DNA from: DATLFI01 sp035524895 | GTDB lineage: Bacteria; Acidobacteriota; Thermoanaerobaculia; Multivoradales; Multivoraceae | Length of the DNA: 11,888 bases | Assembly (NCBI GenBank): GCA_035524895.1 | Contig: DATLFI010000376.1 | Location: 1-11,888 of the forward strand | Direction: 5' to 3' | Shown here: positions 6,871 through 11,888 of the stretch, in pieces | Numbering within the stretch: position 1 is the stretch's first letter | Layout of the letters: each line of letters starts with the position of its first letter | Made by a program: the position numbers and the translations under genes | The notes under the pieces: model-generated | Seen by the model: only the letters and a program-made list of their open reading frames with translations | What the model was told of the DNA's origin: nothing | Database searches by the model: none

Positions 6871-8028
6871 ATGGGCAAGGGCTGGCGCGGGTTGGCGGTG
6901 CTGGCGCTCGCAGGAGTCGTGGCGGGTCCCCTGCAGACGGTACCGGGACGTGCGTCTGACGAGGTGTCGCTGGAGGTCGCCGCAACCGACGCGTGGCGGG
7001 TGCTCCGGGGCGACTCGGCGATGACCGGCGTGGCACGGAGCCCGCTCGCGACCGAGCCGAAGCTCCAATGGGCAGTCGAGCTCGGCAGCGATATCGAGTC
7101 GACCGCTGCGATCGCCGATGGTGTCGTCTATGCCGCGACCTTCGACGGCCAGCTGCACGCCGTCGAGCTGGCCGGGGGCAAGAAGCTGTGGTCCTACCGC
7201 GCGAGCCAGGACATGCAGATCCAGTCGTCGCCGTCGGTGTTCGACGGCGTCGTCTACTTGGGCGACGGCGCGGGCATCTTCCACGCCGTCGACGCGAAGT
7301 CCGGCGAAAGCCGCTGGACCTTCGAGACCCTCGGCGAGATCATCTCTTCGGCAACGTTCTGGGGCGATCTGGTGGTCTTCGGCTCCTACGACCAGTTCCT
7401 CTATGCGCTTCGCCGCAAGGACGGCACGCTGGCGTGGAAGGTCGAGACCGGCGGCTACGTTCACGCCACACCGGCGATCGCCGGCGATCTGGTCACGGTG
7501 TCGGGGTGCGATGGCCTGCTCTGGCTCATCCGGCTGCGCGACGGCTCGGTGGTCGACCGCATCGAGTTGGGGGGTCAGGCCGGCTCGACCCCTGCGGTGC
7601 GCGGGAAGCGAGCGTACGTCGGCACCTTCGAGAACCAGGTCCTCGGGCTCGACCTCGAAACGCGCAAGGTGCTCTGGCGCTACGAGCATCCGCAGCGGAA
7701 GTTCCCCTACTACTCCTCGGCGGCGGTACCCGTCGGTGGCGGGGTGCTGATCGGCGGTCGCGATAAGATCCTGCGGTCGCTGGATCCCGATACCGGCGCC
7801 ACGAGGTGGGAGCGCAACCTCGGGTCGCGGATCGATTCGTCACCGGTGGTGGTCGGTGATCGCGCCTACATCGGCACCAAGGACGGTGACCTGATCGCAT
7901 TCTCGGTGGCGACCGGCGAGACGCTATGGAACTACGAGACCGGCTCCGGGATCGTCGCCTCGCCGGCGATCGCCGACGGCAAGCTCGTGATCGGCAGCCT
8001 GGACGGTGTCCTGTACTGTTTCGGCTGA
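6871..8028 (+). CDS. Exported BamB-like PQQ-repeat beta-propeller protein (385 aa)
   Basis: The third propeller of the operon and the most regular. A signal peptide (residues about 1-28, 'GLAVLALAGVVAG') is followed by 'WRVLRGDSAMTGVARSPL', the typical entry to BamB-like proteins. About eight blades follow, with repeats at 95-110, 136-150, 177-191, 216-232, 257-271, 300-314, 341-355 and the closing strand 'LYCFG'. Its length is near that of BamB (about 390), but no lipobox Cys is seen after the signal peptide and no other assembly genes are near, so a role in outer-membrane protein assembly is not supported. ATG 6871 is preferred because GAGGA (6858-6862) lies 8 nt before it. ATG 6865 and ATG 6817 are in frame but badly spaced or unsupported. 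The gap from the Fe-ADH gene is 69 nt. Confidence 0.87.
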   Translation: MGKGWRGLAVLALAGVVAGPLQTVPGRASDEVSLEVAATDAWRVLRGDSAMTGVARSPLATEPKLQWAVELGSDIESTAAIADGVVYAATFDGQLHAVELAGGKKLWSYRASQDMQIQSSPSVFDGVVYLGDGAGIFHAVDAKSGESRWTFETLGEIISSATFWGDLVVFGSYDQFLYALRRKDGTLAWKVETGGYVHATPAIAGDLVTVSGCDGLLWLIRLRDGSVVDRIELGGQAGSTPAVRGKRAYVGTFENQVLGLDLETRKVLWRYEHPQRKFPYYSSAAVPVGGGVLIGGRDKILRSLDPDTGATRWERNLGSRIDSSPVVVGDRAYIGTKDGDLIAFSVATGETLWNYETGSGIVASPAIADGKLVIGSLDGVLYCFG

Positions 8029-8096
8029 GGTGACTCGCATCGCTCGTTTCGCCTTCCGCTCCCAAGGCCCAGTCCCGCAGCTCTCTCCCCTCCATC

Positions 8097-9437
8097 ATGA
8101 CCACCTCCACGCTTCTCGAGCCGGCCACCTCACGGCTCGACCTCGAAGCTACCGAGGTCGGTAGCGTTTTCGTCTCGAACTACCCCCCGTACTCGGCGTG
8201 GAGCGCCGAGGCTGTACCTGCTGCCTACGAGGCGCTCGACGCCGCTCCCAGACCAGATACCGATCTGGGTCTCTACTTCCACGTGCCGTTCTGCCGGCGC
8301 CGTTGCAAGTTCTGCTACTTCCGCGTCTACACCGACAAGAACGCCGAGCAGATCCAGGGCTACCTCGACGCGCTGGCGACCGAAGTGGAGCGCTTCTCCG
8401 TGCGGCGCGCCATCGCCGGCCGGCCGCTGCGCTTCGTGTACTTCGGCGGTGGCACGCCTTCCTACATCGCGGTGAAGCAGTTGCTGCCGCTGGTCGAGCG
8501 GCTGCAGGCGGCTCTGCCCTGGCGCGAGGCCGACGAGGTCACATTCGAGTGCGAGCCAGGCACACTGACCCAGGCGAAGCTCGAAGCGATCCGCAGCATC
8601 GGTGTCACGCGCCTGAGCCTCGGTATCGAGAACTTCGACGACGAGGTCCTGCGGATCAACGGCCGGGCGCACGTGTCGACCGAGATCGACCGCGTCAGGC
8701 CTTGGATCCGGGATCTCGCGTTCCCCCAGCTCAACATCGACCTCATCGCCGGAATGGTGGGCGACACCTGGGAGCGCTGGCAAGGCACGGTCGAACGCAC
8801 GATCGAGTACGACCCCGACAGCGTGACCGTGTACCAGTTGGAGCTGCCGTTCAACACGGTGTTCTCGCGCGGCAAGCTCGCCGGCGACGACGAGCAGTCG
8901 TTCGCCGACTGGAAGACCAAGCGCGAGTGGCACGCCTTCGCGTTCCGGCGGTTCGAGGAAGCTGGATACGAGGTCTCGAGCGCGTACACGGTTGTCAAGA
9001 AGGGTCGCGGCTGCAAGTTCGTCTATCGCGACTCGGTTTGGCGAGGCGCTGACATGGTAGGCGCCGGCGTCAGCTCCTTCTCGCACGTCGGCGGCGTCCA
9101 TTTCCAGAACGCCGACCGCTGGGAGGACTACCTGCCGGCGATCGAGGCGGGCGGGCTCGCAATCCGACGCGCGCTGGTGCCCAGCGACGCCGAACGGCTC
9201 ACCCGCGAGTTGATCCTCCAGCTCAAGACCGGTCGAGTGGAGCGCGAGTACTTCCGGCACAAGTTCGGACGAGACGCCGTCGACGAGCACTCTGAATCGT
9301 TCGCGACGCTCCAGGAGCAGGGGCTGCTGGCCGTCACAGAGGACCGAGTCACGCTCCGGCCGGAAGGGTTGCTGCGAGTGGACCAACTCCTGCCCGAGTT
9401 CTACGCTCCGAAGTACCGGGGCGCGCGCTACACGTGA
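8097..9437 (+). CDS. HemN/HemW-like radical SAM protein
   Basis: Probably a cytoplasmic radical S-adenosylmethionine enzyme of the coproporphyrinogen III oxidase-like family (446 aa). The 4Fe-4S motif is C66-x3-C70-x2-C73 within 'FHVPFCRRRCKFCYF'. SAM-binding and barrel motifs follow: YFGGGTPSY (115-123), FECEPGTLT (150-158), SLGIENFDDEVLRINGRAH (174-192) and NIDLIAGM (213-220). A HemN-type C-terminal region covers about 340-435. It lacks the fourth Cys of HemN (CxFCxC) and the HNxxYW heme motif of HemW; 'YRDSVWRGADMVGAGVSSF' stands there instead. It is therefore probably neither true HemN nor HemW. Heme-handling relatives (HutW/ChuW) and class C methyltransferases share the fold. ATG 8097 has no clear ribosome site, but no alternative start lies before the conserved 'VFVSNYPPYSAW'. 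The 5' coding region contains overlapping hairpins. The product is unknown. Confidence 0.88.
   Translation: MTTSTLLEPATSRLDLEATEVGSVFVSNYPPYSAWSAEAVPAAYEALDAAPRPDTDLGLYFHVPFCRRRCKFCYFRVYTDKNAEQIQGYLDALATEVERFSVRRAIAGRPLRFVYFGGGTPSYIAVKQLLPLVERLQAALPWREADEVTFECEPGTLTQAKLEAIRSIGVTRLSLGIENFDDEVLRINGRAHVSTEIDRVRPWIRDLAFPQLNIDLIAGMVGDTWERWQGTVERTIEYDPDSVTVYQLELPFNTVFSRGKLAGDDEQSFADWKTKREWHAFAFRRFEEAGYEVSSAYTVVKKGRGCKFVYRDSVWRGADMVGAGVSSFSHVGGVHFQNADRWEDYLPAIEAGGLAIRRALVPSDAERLTRELILQLKTGRVEREYFRHKFGRDAVDEHSESFATLQEQGLLAVTEDRVTLRPEGLLRVDQLLPEFYAPKYRGARYT
8138..8165 (+). promoter_or_regulatory. Two overlapping, mutually exclusive hairpins in the start of the radical SAM gene
   Basis: Hairpin A pairs CGACCTCG (8138-8145) with CGAGGTCG (8153-8160) around a 7-nt loop. 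Hairpin B pairs GCTACC (8148-8153) with GGTAGC (8160-8165) around a 6-nt loop and is followed at once by GTTTT. They share bases and cannot form together, the arrangement seen in attenuators. Both lie in codons about 14-23, ahead of the conserved protein region. Function is inferred only. Confidence 0.4.
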
Positions 9438-9555
9438 GCCATCGGTCAGGAGCTCGGTACGCGTGCCCTCATCGCGGTCTCTCGCCCTTCGCCTCGCCTG
9501 CATCGCTCCTCTCTCGCCTCGAGCTCGTTCTCTAGATCTGAGGGCCAACTTCCCA

Positions 9556-9576
9556 CTGCAGGTGTCGTACCTGTAG
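9556..9576 (+). promoter_or_regulatory. Hairpin or operator-like dyad upstream of the TonB receptor gene
   Basis: CTGCAGGT (9556-9563) pairs with ACCTGTAG (9569-9576) around the loop GTCGT, with one G-T wobble. No T tract follows, so it is not a typical intrinsic terminator. It could be an operator or an RNA structure in the receptor leader. Confidence 0.4.
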
Positions 9577-9578
9577 CA

Positions 9579-9590
9579 CGGCTGCAGCCG
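9579..9590. promoter_or_regulatory. Perfect 12-bp palindrome upstream of the TonB receptor gene
   Basis: CGGCTGCAGCCG is a perfect inverted repeat two bases after the preceding dyad. It shares the TGCAG core with the first arm of that dyad. It could be a binding site for a dimeric repressor or could be chance in GC-rich DNA. Confidence 0.3.
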
Positions 9591-9632
9591 CAGTCGCAGG
9601 GCGAGCCCCCTCACTACCGGTATGCAACGACC

Positions 9633-9638
9633 AGGAGG
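9633..9638 (+). promoter_or_regulatory. Shine-Dalgarno site of the TonB receptor gene
   Basis: AGGAGG lies 7 nt before GTG 9646. It favours this GTG start over the in-frame ATG 9622, which has no comparable site. Confidence 0.65.
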
Positions 9639-9645
9639 TCTGAAC

Positions 9646-11757
9646 GTGTTCTCCGAAAGCACCATCGCGGCGGGCGCCGCATTGCTGGCAGCTTGGATGG
9701 GCGCGCAGCCGCCCGCGAGCCCGCCCGACGAAGGCAAGGAGCCTACGGCGGCTCAGGAGTCGCCGCGACCAGCTCTGACCGAGCGCGACACCATCTATGT
9801 TCGAGACACGGCGGAAAAGATCGCGGTCGATGCCTCGATCGCCACCAAGCTGTCGGTGCCGCTCGAGCGCACGCCTTTCTCCGTCGGGGTGGTGACGGCC
9901 GGGGTGATCGAGGAGCAGGACGCGCGCACGCTCAGCGAGGCGGTGCTCAACGTCAGTGGCGTCACGGTGCAGCCACAGACAGGCGTGCACGACCTGGTGC
10001 TGTTCCGCGGGCTGGACTCGCTCAACTCGGGCCTCATCCTGGTCGACGGCGCGCCGGAGCCCGAGGCCTCCTACTACCAGCTCTACAACGTCGAGCGCGT
10101 CGAGGTGCTCAAGGGGCCTGCCGGCTTCCTCTACGGCGCCAACCCGCTCGGGGGCGCCATCAACCTGGTGCGAGCCCACGCGGACCGCCCCTGGGTGCAC
10201 CAGCATCGCGCGACGGCCGGCAGCTTCGATACCCTGCGCTACGAGGTCGACGTCAACACCCGCGGCCAGGAGCGCGGCGTGGCGTTCCGGTTCAACGGGC
10301 TCTATGCGGAGTCCGGCGGCTATCGCGACCGGCAGGACAGCAAGGTGGTCGGGATCAACCCCACGGCGACCTGGTGGCTGAGCGAGGAGTCGTCGCTTCG
10401 TCTCAATGCGGAGTGGCTCGGCAGCGACAGCACCCCCGACGCCGGGCTGCCGATAGTCGCCGGCGAGGTCCTCGACGTGCCTCGGCGCCGCTCCTACGGC
10501 TCGCCGTTCGATTTCTCCGAGCAGGAGATCCTGCGCCTGCGGGCGGACTGGGAGGCGGCGCTCGGCGGCCGCTGGCGCCTGCGCGACAAGCTCTACTTCA
10601 ACCAGCTCGATTGGCAGACCTCGGGCACCCTGCCGTTCGCCGTCGTGCCGCTTCCGCCCAGCTTCTCCCCGGCGGTATTGCGCGCGCTGACCAGCCTCGA
10701 CGACGAGCAGGACTTCCTCGGAAACCAGCTAGAGGCGACTCGGGCAGGAGAGCGCCACACCCTGCTGCTCGGGCTCGAGCTCCAGGACAAGACCGACGCA
10801 TTCACGATCACCAACGCTCTCCTGCAGCCGATCGACGTGGAGGTACCCCTAGAGTCGCCGGTGCCACCGTTCCCCCTGCCTCAGTTCGACGAGCTCGGCG
10901 ACGCCACCATTCGTCTGGTTTCGCCCTACCTCCTGGAGCGGCTCACCTTCGGAGACCGCTTCGAGCTGTTCGTCGGCGCGCGCTACGACATGCTGGAGTT
11001 CGAGGATCCGACCAAGAACCGGGATCTCGAAGAGGAGCAGCTCAGCCCGTCTCTGGGTCTGCTCTACGCGGCCGGGCCGGTGTCGCTCTACGCCAGCTAT
11101 TCCGAGGGTTTCTCGCCGCCGAGCACGCGGACGGTCGGGGACCTGAAGCCGGAGGAGTCGCAGCAGGTGGAGCTGGGGGTCAAGTTCCAGCTCGCCAACG
11201 CCAAGGTGTCGGGAAGCGCGGCGGTCTACGATCTGACGCGCGACAACCTCGCGATCTTCGACGGCGGTGGCTTCACGGCACAGATCGGAGCTCAGGAGTC
11301 CCAGGGCTTCGAGCTAGACCTGGTCGCCGTGCCGGCTGACGGCTGGCGCGTGCAGGCGGCGTACGGGTACACGGATGCCGTGCTGGATCGCTTCAACGAG
11401 CGCGTCGACCTCTTCCCGTCGGGGTTCGAGCTGATCGATCGCTCGGGCAATCGCCCGGCGTTCGCGCCCGAGCACGTGATCAATCTCTGGTTGCATCGCC
11501 AGCTCCGGTCCGGCCTCGGCTTCGGGGTGGGGGGCCGCTACGTGGCGGATCAGTTCATCGCGGAAGCCAACCAGTTTGCCATCGACTCGTCGACCGTCTT
11601 CGATGCCATGGCCTCTTATGCCTTTCGGCGTGTTCGGCTCTCGCTGAACGCAAAGAACCTGACCGACGAGGAGTACCTCCGGCGGGGTTTCGGAACCGCC
11701 TCCGTGATACCCGGAGACGGTAGGAATTACACCTTGGGCGTGGAATTCCGTCCATGA
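9646..11757 (+). CDS. TonB-dependent siderophore-type outer-membrane receptor
   Basis: Outer-membrane gated beta-barrel for energy-dependent uptake of a ferric chelate or similar ligand (703 aa). A hydrophobic export segment (about 7-25) is followed by a Pro/Glu-rich spacer, a TonB-box-like 'RDTIYVRDT' (47-55) and the plug: 'LSVPLERTPFSVGVVT' (69-84), 'LFRGLDSLNSGLILVDGAP' (119-137), 'VEVLKGPAGFLYGANPLGGA' (152-171). The wording is that of the siderophore-receptor branch. The barrel covers about 190-703 with the TonB-receptor ending 'NLTDEEYLRRGF...GRNYTLGVEFRP'. The last residue is Pro, with the aromatic at the antepenultimate position instead of the very end. GTG 9646 is chosen for its AGGAGG. 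ATG 9622 would add MQRPGGLN and supply a positive charge to an otherwise uncharged export signal, so it stays possible. No TonB, ExbB or siderophore synthesis gene is in the window. Confidence 0.9.
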   Translation: MFSESTIAAGAALLAAWMGAQPPASPPDEGKEPTAAQESPRPALTERDTIYVRDTAEKIAVDASIATKLSVPLERTPFSVGVVTAGVIEEQDARTLSEAVLNVSGVTVQPQTGVHDLVLFRGLDSLNSGLILVDGAPEPEASYYQLYNVERVEVLKGPAGFLYGANPLGGAINLVRAHADRPWVHQHRATAGSFDTLRYEVDVNTRGQERGVAFRFNGLYAESGGYRDRQDSKVVGINPTATWWLSEESSLRLNAEWLGSDSTPDAGLPIVAGEVLDVPRRRSYGSPFDFSEQEILRLRADWEAALGGRWRLRDKLYFNQLDWQTSGTLPFAVVPLPPSFSPAVLRALTSLDDEQDFLGNQLEATRAGERHTLLLGLELQDKTDAFTITNALLQPIDVEVPLESPVPPFPLPQFDELGDATIRLVSPYLLERLTFGDRFELFVGARYDMLEFEDPTKNRDLEEEQLSPSLGLLYAAGPVSLYASYSEGFSPPSTRTVGDLKPEESQQVELGVKFQLANAKVSGSAAVYDLTRDNLAIFDGGGFTAQIGAQESQGFELDLVAVPADGWRVQAAYGYTDAVLDRFNERVDLFPSGFELIDRSGNRPAFAPEHVINLWLHRQLRSGLGFGVGGRYVADQFIAEANQFAIDSSTVFDAMASYAFRRVRLSLNAKNLTDEEYLRRGFGTASVIPGDGRNYTLGVEFRP

Positions 11758-11888
11758 GCTCGCTCCACGATGTCCCAGAGCATCGCCACCGCTCGCGCGC
11801 CAACGCCGAGCCGCCGGTAGAGCCGCTGCAGGCGAAGGACCTTCCCCGCGCACCGCATGAGCATCCGGCCCCACGGCGCTCCCAACGC
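11727..11888 (-). CDS. C-terminal end of a convergent gene, possibly CbpM-like
   Basis: The last 53 codons of a minus-strand frame entering from the right edge and ending at TAA (11727-11729). The visible part is helical and basic: 'VLRLQRLYRRLGVGARAVAM' (17-36) followed by 'LWDIVERAHG'. This arrangement recalls the end of chaperone-modulator CbpM/MerR-like proteins, where a helix leads to 'LGVNxxGxxxxLxLLDR'. Its codons are strongly G/C at third positions, as in a real gene here. The frame overlaps the last 31 nt of the TonB receptor gene tail to tail. The match is a recollection from a short fragment; it could also be a chance open frame. Confidence 0.42.
   Translation of the reverse strand, partial: ALGAPWGRMLMRCAGKVLRLQRLYRRLGVGARAVAMLWDIVERAHGRNSTPKV

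Larger units (their letters stand above)
9438..9645. other. Gap before the TonB receptor gene
   Basis: The gap is 208 nt, about three times longer than the other gaps in the plus-strand run. Its first half is pyrimidine-rich with CTCTCGCC repeated at 9479 and 9511; the second half carries two dyads (9556-9576 and 9579-9590). No clear promoter or T-tailed terminator was found. Its length and dyads suggest that the receptor may be controlled separately from the five genes upstream. Confidence 0.5.

Noticed and set aside
5521..7689. Minus-strand open frame of 722 codons opposite the Fe-ADH and third propeller genes
   Set aside because: The product is Arg/Asp/His-rich with no domain. It mirrors the codon pattern of the real plus-strand genes in GC-rich DNA.
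6871..8028. True BamB of the outer-membrane assembly complex
   Set aside because: Length and blades fit, but no lipobox Cys follows the signal peptide and no assembly-machinery genes are nearby.
8097..9437. Annotation as coproporphyrinogen dehydrogenase (hemN)
   Set aside because: The fourth motif Cys of HemN is missing and the C-terminal signature differs, so the gene symbol would be misleading.
9556..9576. Intrinsic terminator after the radical SAM gene
   Set aside because: The stem is short and is followed by CACGGCTGCAG, with no T tract.
8130..9737. Minus-strand open frame of 535 codons opposite the radical SAM gene
   Set aside because: Low-complexity charged product. The plus strand encodes intact radical SAM motifs throughout.

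Overview
The window is GC-rich, gene-dense bacterial DNA. It shows no tRNA, rRNA, CRISPR array or insertion sequence. Signal-peptide proteins and a TonB-dependent outer-membrane receptor point to a diderm (Gram-negative) host. The PQQ-like beta-propeller proteins, including one that opens with 'WPDWRGPNRDG', are of a kind common in Planctomycetota, Acidobacteriota, Myxococcota and related high-GC phyla. The phylum cannot be fixed from this sequence alone.

Layout. (1) Positions 1-1406, minus strand: a two-gene unit with a short five-helix EamA/DMT-type membrane protein (927-1406), followed 6 nt later by a CPA2/KefB-type cation:proton antiporter that runs off the left edge (1-920). (2) Positions 1407-1749: a divergent intergenic region with a candidate sigma70-type promoter pointing right and a repeat-bearing leader. 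(3) Positions 1750-9437, plus strand: five genes separated by near-uniform gaps of 67-77 nt. They are an exported PQQ-like propeller with an Ig-like/LamG-like tail, a second exported propeller, an iron-containing alcohol dehydrogenase, a third BamB-like exported propeller, and a HemN/HemW-like radical SAM protein. (4) Positions 9438-9645: a 208-nt gap with two adjacent dyad symmetries, then a TonB-dependent siderophore-type receptor (9646-11757). (5) Right edge: a convergent minus-strand reading frame (11727-11888), possibly CbpM-like, overlaps the receptor's last codons.

How the genes may work together. Three exported propellers, a cytoplasmic Fe-ADH, a cytoplasmic radical SAM enzyme and an outer-membrane receptor suggest a pathway that spans the envelope. 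One possible reading is uptake of an iron-, tetrapyrrole- or quinone-linked compound through the receptor, periplasmic binding or oxidation by the propellers, and cytosolic processing by the Fe-ADH and radical SAM enzyme. This is inference from gene order. None of the three propellers shows the adjacent Cys-Cys pair of classical PQQ alcohol dehydrogenases, so they may be scaffold or binding propellers instead of enzymes. The mixed propeller, Fe-ADH and HemN-like set is the most likely place for an undescribed system in this window.
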